DNA from: Protonemura montana
Taxonomy: Eukaryota; Arthropoda; Insecta; Plecoptera; Nemouridae
DNA: 64,000 nucleotides
Assembly (NCBI GenBank): GCA_947568835.1
Contig: OX387604.1
Span: 23,713,076-23,777,075, forward strand
Reading direction: 5' to 3'
The position numbers and the translations under genes are program-made. Below the pieces are notes generated by a model. The model had not been told where the DNA came from. It was given only the letters and a program-made list of their open reading frames with translations, and made no database searches. How positions within the stretch are numbered: the first letter of the stretch is position 1; each line of letters starts with the position of its first letter. Positions 29,504 to 40,441 of this stretch are shown here, piece after piece.

Positions 29504-30960
29504 TTAAAACATCTTGGCCACCATCTGCTCAAAAATATTTGCTAGCCGCTGCTGAATAGCAATTTGCTGCTCAGCAAGGCCGTTTAAAACAGCATTTTGG
29601 GCTGCAACTGCTGCAATTTGTTGTGCAGCTAGTTTGTTAGTAATTGCATTTTGCAGTTCAGTTGCTTTTTGCCGCTCCACTTTAAAAAGGAGCTGCTGGC
29701 CTGCATTTCTATTTAATTTTTCGTTTTGCTGAGCCATTAATTCGACTTCGCTTTTTCTCAGCTCTAGCAGCTCTTCTTGCACCGACTGGTGCTTTGCAGC
29801 AGCCGCAGCTGATCGTAAAAGTCTGGCTTCAGCTGCTCGTAGCTTCCGCCGTCCTTCACCTATGTTTCGGATTGGACCAGGAGCAGGATTCCTTGATGGA
29901 ATCTTTGAGGCAGCGCAGTTGGGGGTGTCGCTGTCAACTGAAGTGCCGGGAGCAGGGCTACGCAGTCGCGCAGGCTCGGCGGTCACTGTGGCTGGCTGGT
30001 CCACTTGCCACTCCACTTGCCACTCATTGTCTGAGGGGTCCTGTTTCAAAAACAAATTATTGGATTTTATGAGATATCTCCAGTTGGTCAACTGGTACCA
30101 AACAAAATACATACAACAGTGTTGAAAATGGTGTGAGCTTACGGCTATTTCCACCACCTCCTGGACTGTTTCCTGATTCATTCCACCTTTAATAATGCTT
30201 TCCCTGTGGCTGTGGCCCTCGATTGCTGTTGTCCCCAGCAAGGCCACAACCCGTTCTTGGATAGGTGTCAGTGCCTTTTTTGTTGGGGGACCCCCACCTG
30301 TCGCCCTTGCCGAGATGTTAATTTTTGACTTAAGGTCTTTTGTCGTCCTTTTGATTCGTTTCCACGTCTGTAAGGAAGGTTTCAATCATTACACTAGCTT
30401 ACTTTGACATGGTAAATGGAGTTTTCTGTTTCATAATGTGTGTATGAATAACGGGCATTATGTTGGTCGTACTTCGTGTCCGCTTATTAAGTTCGTTGTT
30501 GTTACAATTACATTTACTGTTTAATTAAAATTTGCTTATTTCTTAGTAACTTTAAGGGTCTATTTCCAAGATTAGCACTGCGTCTTTGTGTTGGACTGTG
30601 TCTGGAAAGCATGTGCTTGTTGGTGTTTCAAATGCAGGATATATTTTGCAAACCTCTTTCCAGCTACCCGCATCCTTCTTGGTTCCTGGGAGACTGTTAA
30701 GCTGGGAGGCAGCTGTCTGCCAAAGCTCTTGCGATACTTTGGCAGTGAAAGTAGATGTAAATTTGCTGGACACCAGCTCAGGGTGACCTGTAATGGTGAA
30801 AGCAGCAAACTGTTACAATCTAACCAAAGAAAAGAAACATGCAATTAAATGTCTACAAATCAATTAAAAAACATTGGTAATTTGCATAATTTTGTTGATT
30901 CTTACCTTCCATAAAAGTAACCAGCATCTCTCTTTGTTCATCATTGCATCGAATTGCCAT
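29504..30960 (-). CDS. Myb/SANT-like DNA-binding protein (zeste type), 316 aa
   Basis: Four exons with GT-AG introns and consistent phases: 30960-30906, 30787-30654, 30367-30143 and 30040-29504. The N-terminus forms a Myb/SANT-like domain of the type found in insect zeste-like proteins: MLVTFMEG|HPELVSSKF, LWQTAASQLNSLPG, then W...TWKRIKRTTKDLKSKI across the second intron. The middle is rich in Pro and Ser. The last 130 residues are a long Ala/Gln/Leu-rich helix, probably a coiled coil for dimerisation. It should bind DNA in the nucleus; target unknown. Such genes may be host regulators or accessory proteins of DNA transposons. No terminal repeats of its own are seen. The second donor is GTTTGC, a weaker consensus. 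Confidence 0.75.
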
Positions 30961-31179
30961 TATATCAATTTTTCTGAGCTTCTGAGCTATTTCTTCTGAG
31001 CTGAGCTTGGAAAGTTTTGGCTCCAAAAGTTTGCTTACATCAGCTGAATTGTGAGTGAGTCATCATCTCAGCATCAGTAGAATTGTCAACTTGGCTAGTG
31101 ACTGCATCTGCTGCCATTTACAATAGATATTTCTCAAGAAAAACTCAAGAAAAGTGAAATGATGGATGATGATTGGGAA

Positions 31180-32216
31180 GGTGTAATTCTAATTTACGAT
31201 TTAGAACAAGCTGAGCAACAGCAGGATGTTGGGCATCGTGTATTTCACTCGCAAGATGATGCCACACAATTGCATGTAAAATTTGTCTTTATCATTAACT
31301 CTGCTTCCAATGTACTCAGATTTAGACGATTTCGATCATCTCTCCAAGCTGCATTCATTAAACTGAACACTCGCTCAGCCATAGCATTTGAATGAGGAAT
31401 GCTTTAAGCAAAACTCACAATTTTGTACAAGTTATCAAGACGGTGACAACTCTTAAAAACTTGTACCCATTTATCTGCAGTCGAAAGCTGTTGAAAATTA
31501 ACTGAAGGGATTAACTTTTTAAGCAAAGATTCAACCACTAGAATCTCTTCAAACATCATGTCTACATTGACCTCTATTTGAAAAGCATCAGCAATTTTTT
31601 CAATATTTTCTAGCGTTAAGCATTCGTCAGAATTTTCTGTTATGCTCAAAGTAAGACAATTTAGTAGTCGCAGAGTGTTGCCCTCACCATAGTCGAACCA
31701 CTTCTCAAGATATGTTATAATTGTAGCAAAGTAACAGTCAGCGTCGTCTTCGAATCTTTGAATAAGCTCCTCATTTGTTGCTTTTTTTAGCACCGATTTA
31801 GCAACCGATCCATAGAATCTGTGTTTTTTCCTGCTTTCCAAGGAATCTCTTAGATTTGACATTATTCCGAAGAGCATGGTAATCGTTGCATTGTTGCTTT
31901 CGAGTTTTAAGATTGCATCCTGGAAAACTTGTCCTACATTTGCTATAAAGCCTAAATAAGCTTCAGCCAGCTCATCATGAAAAAACTCTTTCAGAATTTT
32001 TGGCGTATTGTCTTCCGATAAAAAGTAAGCTTTAAGAGGGTCAAAAAATGTTAACATTCTTTCAACCGCGGGTACTGAAGTTAGCCAGCGTGTAGGTACG
32101 TGGCGTAAAAGCTCAGACCACTCAACCTCAACCCAAACGAAAAATTCCTTTAGTTTAGTCACTCGTTTCGTTGATGAACTGAATTCATTGTATGTTTTGT
32201 AATGAGTTCTTGACAA
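31180..32216 (-). pseudogene. hAT-type transposase, C-terminal half (hAT-2)
   Basis: An open frame (32216-31404) has LLRHVPTRWLTSVPAVERML and a long helical RNase H-fold insertion typical of one hAT lineage. It ends at a TAA near 31405. The same frame continues past that stop with SIPHSNAMAERVFSLMNAAW and RNRLNLSTLEAELMI, the hAT dimerisation domain, to about 31180. The stop is therefore a single in-frame mutation. The N-terminus and first catalytic part are missing: upstream sequence at 32216 belongs to a different transposase family. No terminal repeats are recognised. Confidence 0.7.
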
Positions 32217-32641
32217 GCATTTTTTTCAAGTTCTCCAATCACTTGGCCTTTTTGAACAATTTTTAAATCTACCACTTTTGAGGTTTTTAGGTCCATTATT
32301 GTGTATGTACAATATTTAGCAGAAAAACCGGGTGTATCAAATTGGCCATCCCCTGCTAAACGAACGCTACCTTCTTCACGCAGATTGTCCATCGTCTCAT
32401 TTCGGTGCTCTATCCACACCCTTTCTTCTTCATTACTAAAATATCTGTTGATAATTTTGTCAAAAGTAGTCCTTGAAAAACACTTGAGTTTGAGAGTTTT
32501 TGTGAAATGAGAAAAAGCAGTGAAATTGACACCTGTTAGCATAAGAGCTGAAGCAATAGACACATTGCCTTTTGGTTCATTGCCCTTCATAGGCTGCGAT
32601 CGCCAGTCTAATTTATGACCGCCCTCACACGTGGTTGTCAC
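32159..32641 (-). pseudogene. DDE-type transposase fragment of another family
   Basis: The minus-strand frame carries GDGQFDTPGFSAKYCTYTIM and, before it, FTKTLKLKCFSRTTFDKI. This DG..D.PG.SAKY signature recurs in a widespread group of animal transposon proteins. I tentatively associate it with Kolobok-like elements, but that name is from memory and uncertain. The frame overlaps the 5' end of the hAT-2 fragment by about 58 bases and ends there, so the two are joined at a rearrangement point. Both 5' and 3' parts of this family are absent. Confidence 0.5.
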
Positions 32642-32643
32642 CC

Positions 32644-33814
32644 CTAGCGCATGTCTACTTGGACATGTCTACTTGGACATTGAGCATAGTGCTCAATATG
32701 ATGGTGTTTGTTGATTTTTTTCACGTGTGAAAAAAGTTCTTTCAAAAAATGATGATGGTCTTTTACCATTTCCCATAGCTGTTGTAGCTGTCCAAAGCTG
32801 ACGGCAGCGCTAAATACTATCTCCATTATTCGAAGGAGCAAAGATATCAGTTTGATGTGTTTCCCATTATCTTCTTCCACAAGATCGTGGACAATGAACG
32901 GGAAAACGCGAGCGAGCAGCCAAGTTTGCATAGCAGTTTGCTTAATGCTATGATCAGCAATATTGCGCAAAGTGGCGATATTGAAATTAGCCGATGGTTT
33001 ATTTCGCTTTTCCGGGTAACCGTACTGAAATGACGATAATCTGCCATTAAACTGATCTAATTTGAAGTATTTTTTCTCGCAAACTTAGTGATGAAGCACG
33101 AGTTTAATCTCCATTTTACAAATTTCTTCAAGAAAGTCATGCATCGCGTCAAACACATAGTTTGTCGCGCAATGGAAGAACTTGGAAGCATTCAGGGAAC
33201 TTGCTTCACGAAGTCCTGTATCGGTTGGTGAGTTTAAATTCACTTGTTTGTTATACAGCTCTCTTGTTCGCCTCTCCCTGATCCGTGTAACTGCTGCCTA
33301 GTCACCATGCACATTCGGCAAAATCTGGTTGATGACGGTCCTAGGAGGCCGAATAACTCGTGGGCTGCCAATCCATCCGCACAAACAAACGTAATCGTCG
33401 CACGTAAAGTATATGGCTCACCTTCAAAAACGCAAGGAACACCGTTTTCTGACTCGAATCAGCCATGAAAGGAGCTAGGATTTTTTTAATACCATACATT
33501 TTCATGTCTTCCGTGTGGCAGAGAGCAAATACATGAATGTTGCTGAGAACAGAATTAAACTCTGGCGGAAAGTTCTAGATAGTAAAATAATATGCGCCAA
33601 GCTAATGAATTGTTGTTCTAGAGCCTAGTGGGTTCACTATTTCAATGTCGTCATAGTATATCTGAAGCCTGACGGCGTTTGGGTGCAGTGAAATAAGCCG
33701 GTGCTCCTTACATTGTGCGCAGTGATGTATTCGTAAAATTTTTAGTGGGGGTACGCAAAAATGACCCATTTTTTGTGTCGGGGGGGGGGGGGGGGGGGGG
33801 GGGAGGAGACCCAA
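32644..33814 (-). pseudogene. CACTA/EnSpm-like transposase remnant (CACTA-2)
   Basis: Several minus-strand pieces match, in order, the transposase of the complete CACTA element at 45565-52946. Near 33700 YYDDIEIVNPLGS corresponds to YYDDVEIVNPLGS. At about 33440-33290 FVCADGLAAHELFG...CRMC corresponds to FTGDTLAANYVGG...CRSC. At 33200-33080 lies a piece matching the VQDIMHVIIEGV region. At 32970-32644 FPFIVHDLVEEDNGKHIKL corresponds to LPFIVGDYLEDDNERLMNL. Frames shift between blocks and the C-terminus is lost. A 14-bp tandem duplicate ('gacatgtctacttg') sits at the broken end near 32652-32680. The divergence shows a different family from CACTA-1. Confidence 0.7.
33780..33803. repeat. Poly(G) run, about 24 bases
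   Basis: An uninterrupted G tract within the CACTA-2 remnant. Its length may not be reliable, since such runs are prone to sequencing and assembly error. It could form a G-quadruplex on the plus strand. Confidence 0.9.
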
Positions 33815-35035
33815 GGCGAAATAGGGGGCTTCGGGCGCAGCTCCAAGTGAATTTTTATTCTAAGGTTTCTTTTGGATTCAGTCTTCGAGTTTACGATGAA
33901 ATTGGGCTTGGAATGACCCCAAACCAAATTTTAGTTTTTTAGGAGGACCAAGGCCCTAATGGGAACGCAAATCCACTCGCTTCCTCTTCTGCATCTTGAA
34001 TTTAACTAACTCGTCCAGTGTGGCTCGTATTTGGCATTTTGGTTATTGTTTGTATTTTTATCTTTCCTGCAAATTCTTATTTTTTGAAGCGGGTTTGCTT
34101 CTGAGAGCTTGCACCGCCGTGCGACGCCGCGAAAGCGCCTACCGACTTCCCTAAGTGATAACAGTAATATGGTTCTAACTAATCCCTTCGTTGCGAGTCG
34201 CGACGCCGACATAGTTCCAGTTGTTTTTCCACCCTATCTATGGTCTTTGGTTCCAGCCTACCTACTCTTAGTACGTTCGCATACAGTGGCATTCTTGGTA
34301 GGTTTATTTTTAAGTAAGTGGATTATTCGGAATGAAACCCTTAACTGGGATATTTTATAACTTGGATATTTCGAATAATCATAATTTAATACTGCGTTCC
34401 CGTGCGTTCACCTGCATTCCCTTGGTTTCCCTCGGTTTCCCTCGGTTTGACTCCTTACACCCGCGTGTATCACTGATAGTGCGCCGTCTAAATACGACCT
34501 CATAAGACCATCATTGCTTGAAGATGCATCTTTAGTAAGATCTCCTGACATTTTTCTTCGATAATATTAGTTTCAAAATGTCTATGAGAGAAACACTGTA
34601 AAGTTTCCATGACATTTTTAGACCTGTATGAAGCAGTTGTAGAATCGAGGACTAGCTCCATTCGGTATCCCAAAGGGTCCTGCGATTCGATTAACCCAAA
34701 TTCTTTTTTGAAATACCCTTTTGACTCTGCAAAGTGTCTACATTTTTGAAAGGGTTTTCTATGTCGAACTTTGATGAAAGGTTCTTAGCATGCTCTGAAT
34801 TCATGTCGATATCTAGCTTTTTTTTTTAAATTCTAACAGTTCGCTTTTGAAATATGCCGCAGTGCTATTTACTATGACTTCTGAGCCTTCTATGGCATTT
34901 ATTACCGATGCACCAGTCATAGAGCTTTTCGCACGGAGTGTACAAATCATTTGTGCCGCACATTTGTCTAGATCAATTGGCTTTTCTTTGTTTTTTTGTT
35001 TACTTGTTTATTTTGCTCGTTATCACAATTGTACA
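33815..35035. other. Mostly unassigned sequence, possibly CACTA-2 interior
   Basis: No intact gene. On the minus strand at about 34680-34540 a short coding-like piece (it includes ELVLDSTTASYRSKNVMETL) may be a decayed exon of CACTA-2, since it lies between the CACTA-2 transposase blocks and its zinc-finger exon. Near 34400-34450 'ttccctcggt' is repeated, and a similar motif occurs at 29445. The rest is AT-rich and shows nothing I recognise. Confidence 0.4.
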
Positions 35036-35039
35036 TAGA

Positions 35040-35815
35040 GTTTACAGGATTTGAGCTCGTCAATAATTAAAAATATAATAAAATAAGGTAAGAATATAAA
35101 AATAAATTAAGTCAATAATAATAAAAAAAAAAAACGACATACATCAAAAACTATATACATGATAATGCTGGCTTAACACTAGAGTTCCCATTCGGTCATT
35201 GGTATCTGATAAAATTCATCTATGCTATACAAAGCTTTTTTTATTAAAACACTTTTCACTTTAGCTCTAAAATTGGAGACGTGTTTTACTTTTGATGGTA
35301 AGCATGTTGGAAGATGGTTAAAAAAACGAATACCATTATAAAATACATTAGATTTAAAAGCTTGCAGCCTGTGCTTTGGTATATATAGCTTATGGTTATT
35401 TCTGGTTTCCACGTCATGTAAGTCAGAGTGAGTTAATAACAGGTGCTTATGATTTAAAATAAATACAATTGATTCAAGTATAAAAACACTTGGGATGGTC
35501 AAAATCTTTTCCCTGACAAACACATTTCGACAAGACTTGATTTTTTTCATTTTATTTATTGTGCGTAACGCTCGTTTTTGAAATAAAAATACTCTTTGAA
35601 GCAGCGATTTAGAGTTTCCCCAAGCAGTGATACCGTAGGTTGCCTTCGATTGGAAATAGGCGTGAAAGACTTCTTTCAGCTTTGCTTTTGTTAAAATGTT
35701 TCTTAGTTTAAAGAGTGCACTACATGAGATTTGGAGTTTACAACAGAGATAAGTTTCATTATCATTCCAATTTAAAAGATCGTCGATCATTATACCTAAA
35801 AACTTGGCATGAGTA
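35040..35815 (-). mobile_element. 5'-truncated LINE, reverse transcriptase C-terminus (LINE-5)
   Basis: The minus-strand frame 35790-35179 encodes the region downstream of a LINE reverse transcriptase: HAKFLGIMIDDLLNW just upstream, then YGITAWGNS, LQRVFLFQKRALR and RFFNHLPTCLP. This layout is typical of CR1/Jockey-like non-LTR elements. An A-rich tail with irregular aat units follows (about 35130-35040). The catalytic part is missing because the element is 5'-truncated. It interrupts the CACTA-2 remnant just after its zinc-finger exon. Confidence 0.8.
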
Positions 35816-35847
35816 ACAGAAATACTGCATTATTGCCGTCATCGTGT

Positions 35848-36159
35848 TCACTTTCCTCCCCCCACATCAGAAAGATTAACGTTGGCCCCATCAATGCCAT
35901 CGCCACCACCACCGTTATCATTATCGTTATCGCCATCGCCATCACTACCCAGCAAAATATTGTGACATTTTCCAATGTGTTTAGCCAACGCGGCAAATCT
36001 ATTGTAAGTATTAAGACAACCCTTTTGGTAGCAAACTAATTTTTGGCTCGGCTTCTCCAAAGTAAGGTCATGAATGTGTGAAAAATGCTTTTTCAATGAT
36101 GCAATTCCACCAATTACTGACGCCTGGCATATAAAACACATCAGTGAGTTATTTTCCAT
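35848..36159 (-). pseudogene. CACTA-2 N-terminal zinc-finger exon
   Basis: An ATG at 36159 opens a frame with two C2H2-like motifs: CFICQASVIGGIASLKKHF...H and CYQKGCLNTYNRFAALAKHIG...H. These are spaced as in the first exon of the CACTA-1 transposase gene (CEMC...H and CRFPDC...H). A Gly/Asp/Asn-rich tract follows, with GATGGC-type simple repeats. It is probably the 5' exon of the transposase gene whose remnants lie at 33814-32644, separated by LINE-5 and unassigned sequence. Confidence 0.55.
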
Positions 36160-36703
36160 TGTTGATTTTTTCAGTTGATTTCAAGAATAGCAATTAACTT
36201 TATAGGTTTGTTAGTCCCGCTCACAGGTGGACCTGCAAGGAGCAAAAGGAATATCCCATTGAGTAAAATAACATTGATTATTACATTTATAGACTCAGCT
36301 TAAACTAATAATGAAAACAAATTACAGTTAGCCAAGGAACAACTGCTATCCCATCAAAGAAATAAGTTTGGTATTAGGGCTGACATTTTAACCAAGTCCC
36401 CAGCCATATAACCGACCCCTGGTTTTTAAACTTTCCCAAACCATCGCTTGCACCAGCGTGTAACATAGCTCGTTTTTTTACTTTTCGGCTACAAAAACCA
36501 CATTAGCGCTTATTTGCCTGTTTGTGATGTCATAAACCTCAGGCAGTGTTATGCTACGCGCGCGATAGCAGGCACCCTCGGCCTGTCCATGTAATGATGC
36601 AGATCGGTTGGTGGTGTTTAGCTCGACCTTTGGGTTACTCGAAGTAAAGCGAAAACAAAGTGAAACTACCTCATTGAAGACTGCTATCTCCAACTATCTG
36701 TCT
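36160..36703. other. No recognised gene
   Basis: A 71-codon minus-strand frame (36693-36478) is open but matches nothing I know. This stretch probably contains the right end of CACTA-2 and its junction with Gypsy-B, but I could not identify a terminal repeat. Confidence 0.35.
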
Positions 36704-37070
36704 TCAATTATTTAACGAATAATAACTACCCAATGAAACTTGATATCCTTTTATCAATAACCTATTCTGAGACACGAGGCTGAACCTCAAAAAAAATATT
36801 GCTCCTTCTCTGAAATGCTGGGACCTCAAGTCGATAAAGGAGGACATTGTAAGGAAGAAGGCGACATTGTAACCACCCCTGAGGGCCAAGAAGACATACT
36901 CAACGTAGCGATTCTATATAACTTAGGGTCAGTGAAATTAATCTTGATATCTTCTACGATCTTCGACTATCTTCGTGTATTCTTCCTCTCAGTCGCTAAG
37001 ACTGACCCTCTACTGGATTATAATGTTACCCAGTAACTCTATTCGTTACTCTCATGAAGTATGTGCTGAT
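36704..37070 (-). pseudogene. Gypsy-B env leader and env start, displaced
   Basis: Read on the minus strand, 37065-36885 closely matches the plus-strand sequence at about 62175-62360, including 'gagggtcagtcttagc', 'ctgaccctaagttatata' and the start codon context. It then opens a frame beginning MSSW.SGVV, as in the env of the related element at 62351. Beyond about a dozen codons the two differ. This piece belongs downstream of the Gypsy-B leader at 44106-44669; everything between 37130 and 44106 looks like later insertion. Confidence 0.6.
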
Positions 37071-37130
37071 TGAAAATTGTTAATGAAACGCTGTGGCTTC
37101 AAAACACGGGACAATATAAACTCTTACCGC

Positions 37131-37161
<31 letters not shown>

Positions 37162-38660
37162 TATTGATCAACAACAGAATACATAAGAATTCCACGAGTG
37201 TGATATAATCTAGTATAATATAGTATGTCAAGTTATTAGTCTATTTAATCTATTTCAATATCCTAATTTATTTCGTAACATGGCCTCTGGATGTCCTCTG
37301 CTTGTGCCGAGTTTTAAACCTGTCTAGGAAGTCGATGTGTAGGTCAAGGTCAGGGTTGTTTTGGGTGAATTTGTTGTAGGTTTTCATTGCTCTGTTCAGG
37401 CAGGCGTGTTTGTGGATGTCGATGCGGCTCTTTGTTTCCCTGAATGGGAGAGTGTTTCTCGTCTGTCTGGTGGGTACAAGGAAGTTAAGTCCTGCTAGTA
37501 GCGATGGGCAGTCAATGTTGTTATTCGCAACTTTATGTATGAAGCTAATGTCTGCGAGTTCTCTGCGAGTTGATAGTGTAGGAATATTTAGGTCAGAACA
37601 GTATTGCAAGTAGTCGCAAGAGTGATAGTCGGAGTGATTTTTGAAGTTCAGCCATTTAATGAAGCGTTGTTGTATGCGTTCCACCTTTGCCGCGAGTGTA
37701 CTGCGGTGGGGATTCCAGATGTGGGATGCATAATCAACAATTGGACGAATTAAAGAGAGAAAATATGTTTGTTTGTAGTTAGTGTGAAGTCAGAGAGACA
37801 GTGACGTTTTAGAAATCCTAACATTTTAAAAGCTTTGAAGACTATAGTTGTAACATGTGATTTAAAAGAAAGTTTTGAGTCGATAACCACCCCTAGATCA
37901 CGGATTTCACCTACATGCTCTAGTATGGTCCCATTGGTGATATATTCCTTTTTGATAGTCTGCCGAATGAGGGATATGGTTAGAGATTTACATTTTGTAG
38001 CATTAAGTTTTAATTTCCACAAGTCGCACCAGATGGAGAGTGCGGTGATATCATCCTGGAGCAGTTGCGTGTCGGTCACAGATGATATTGGCAGATAGAG
38101 TTTTAGATCGTCGGCGTACATCAGACACTTAACATTCTTAATGCACTTCGGGCTGGAATTCACGAAGAGCAGGAACAACAGAGGCCCCAGCACTGACCCC
38201 TGAGGTACACCTGAGGTGACACTCACGCACTTGGATTTTGCACCATTAACGACCACAATTTGTTTCCGGTTGGCCAGGTAGTTGGTTATGAGGCTGAGGA
38301 AATGGCCGTCGATACCAAATTATTTTAAAGAGAAGAGTAGCAGAGCGTGGTTGACGCTGTCGAAGGCTTTTGAAAAATCGGTGTAAATTACGTCAACTTG
38401 TCTGTTGTTGTTGAGGTGCGTTGCAATGTCTTCCACGTAGATAGCGAGATTGGTGGTCGTTGATCTGCCTGGAAGGAAGCCATGCTGGACACCGGAGATA
38501 TATTGTTTGCAATGGTTGTACATGTGTTGGTGAATAAAAGACTCGAAGATTTTTGAAGTTATTGGTAGTTGGCGACCTCGCCTCGTGCTCCACTCTTGAG
38601 CACAGGTGTTATGTGGGCGAGTTTCCATCTGTCCGGGAAAACCCCCTCTGCAAGGCAGCG
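37131..38660 (-). mobile_element. 5'-truncated LINE with reverse transcriptase (LINE-4)
   Basis: Three minus-strand frames cover a CR1/Jockey-like reverse transcriptase. At 38628-38320 are PITSKIFESFIHQHM, GFLPGRSTTTNL and VDVIYTDFSKAFDSVNH (palm aspartate). At 38256-37750 are GVPQGSVLGPLLFL and the YADD box. At 37684-37268 is the C-terminal region. Frameshifts separate them, so it is inactive. The 3' tail is a (TTA)n run at 37131-37162 on the plus strand. The 5' side is broken at about 38668 by the tail of LINE-3: the reading frame simply stops there at FNRCLAEGVFPDRWK. Confidence 0.85.
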
Positions 38661-38669
38661 GTTAAATAC

Positions 38670-38700
<31 letters not shown>

Positions 38701-39415
38701 TGTTTTTATTCCAGATTGGCTATACAATAACATTGGAAAGTCAGTTTGTTACAATAATTGTACATGGTTATAAAATTCATGCAGACTATAAAAACAATGA
38801 CCCATTAAAATTTTTTTTTTTTAATTTGTCAAAGTCTTTGTCATTAAGCTTCCTTTTTATTTCACATGGTAGTTTGTTAAATATATTTACACCATTTAAA
38901 ATTGGTCCATCGCAAAAAACTGTTGTCGTGAGACTGAAAGAGCTGTTGTTATATCTTAAAGTTTGTTCGTGGCTATTGTTATTAAAGTTTTTTGTCAAAT
39001 GTTTATTTTTCTTCAAATATAAGACAATGCTATAGATATACATACATGGAACAGGCATAATGTCATATTTTTTAAAAAGGAGCTTGGTTGAGTCTTTATA
39101 AAAACACCCTGGGGTCGTAGGATCATAGCTTACATTTGATAAATATTTTATGGCTTTTTTCTGCAAGATAAGCAGCTTGTTTGTTTTCGATGAATGTCCC
39201 CATAAAACGATCCCGTAGGCTAGACTAGAGTGAACATAAGAATAATATACTAATTTGGCGGTGTTGAAGTTGCATGTTTTGAAAACTCTTTTTATTAGGT
39301 AGCAACCTGAAGCGATTTTATGTGCGACGTTGTGGATGTGCGATTCCCACTTCAATCGATGGTCGATGGTCAATCCTAAATATTTTGTTTCATCCAGTAC
39401 CTTGACACTTTTATA
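38670..39415 (-). mobile_element. 5'-truncated LINE, C-terminal part (LINE-3)
   Basis: A minus-strand frame (to 38786) carries ETKYLGLTIDHRLKWESHI, YGIVLWGHS and LLILQKKAIKYLS, the post-catalytic region of a LINE reverse transcriptase. It is followed by a (AAT)n tail at 38670-38700. Its 5' break at about 39415 abuts a minisatellite. Its tail abuts LINE-4, which suggests insertion into LINE-4. Confidence 0.85.
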
Positions 39416-39416
39416 A

Positions 39417-39660
39417 CCCAAGGACCCTCTGTTCGTCAGCAAGGACCTTCTGTCCGCCAGCACGGACCCTTTGTCCCCCAGCAAGGGCCCTCAATTCGTC
39501 TACAAGGAAAAGGTCATGGAAAAGGTTTCGTTTCAAAACCCAAGGACCCTCTGTTCGTCAGCAAGGACCTTCTGTCCGCCAGCAAGGACCCTTTGTCCCC
39601 CAGCAAGGGCCCTCAATTCGTCTACAAGGAAAAGGTCATGGAAAAGGTTTCGTTTCAAAA
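39417..39660. repeat. Nested minisatellite: 122-bp unit twice, each with 21-bp subrepeats
   Basis: A 122-bp unit starting 'cccaaggaccct' occurs at 39417 and 39539 with almost no change, and a third start is seen at 39661. Inside each unit are four 21-bp subrepeats beginning 'aagg[a/g]cc'. In one plus frame the subrepeat reads as a 7-residue motif (KDPLFVS, KDLLSAS, KDPLSPS, KGPQFVY). Because 122 is not a multiple of three, the frame changes between units, so current coding is unlikely. Confidence 0.9.
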
Positions 39661-39715
39661 CCCAAGGAGAGATTGCAGTGGAAGGAACCCTAAGGTGGCG
39701 GTGGATTCTCGTAAC

Positions 39716-40170
39716 GATCATTGGTACGGGATGGTGATGGCTATCACGGAGCGCAAGGACCTCGCCTTCAGTTCAATCTGTTGTTGCACACGTACTTCAA
39801 AGTCCCCGACGTGAGGGCGACCACGTTGCTGCTGTCTTCTATGGCGAGTGGTACCGTGTTCGAGTGATGAGGACGTCTCATGGATGCGATTTGACATGAC
39901 ACCGTGCAATGCGATGACCCCGCAGGATGTGCGCTACTCCACGACTTGGACAGGAGGTGCTGGAAATCTAAGAAGCTGGGAGAGCGCTGAGATCATTGTT
40001 ACGAGATGGTGATGGCTATCACGGAGTGCAAGGATATTGCCGCAATTGCAGTCCTGCGTGTGGGCGACCACGTTGCTGCTGTCTTCTATGGCGAGTGGTT
40101 CCGTGTTCGAGTGATGAAGACGTCTCATGGATGCGATTTGCGCGTGGATGTCGGATGTTGACGGATAATT
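39716..40170. repeat. Diverged direct duplication, offset about 275 bp
   Basis: A segment with 'gatggtgatggctatcacgg', 'gaccacgttgctgctgtct' and 'gacgtctcatggatgcgat' occurs at about 39716-39900 and again at 39991-40140. A minus-strand open frame (40413-39934, 159 codons) covers the second copy, but nothing in it is recognised. I do not call a gene. Confidence 0.75.
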
Positions 40171-40441
40171 TGTGTGTGCTTGCGGTATATGGGATGAGAC
40201 CGATCGCTGCGAGATGCTTTGTGCTTGCAACTCGATTTGCCTTGTTGTGCCCTTGGTGTCGTTTGAACTCGTGTGGTTCGCAGGAGGGGTGGTTGGGTTG
40301 GCGGATGACCTCTTTCGATCCTGTAACAATATGAGTTTGCGGCAGTTAATTGTTCCTTTTACCTTTATTAACATTTTAAGGCTATGAACTGAACTGGTTC
40401 TTATTAAATTCATGGATGTTGATTAGTTCTAACTGTACCAG

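Noticed and set aside
29794-30125. Plus-strand frames opposite the Myb/SANT gene
   Set aside because: The minus strand has consistent splicing and a known domain; the plus frames have neither.
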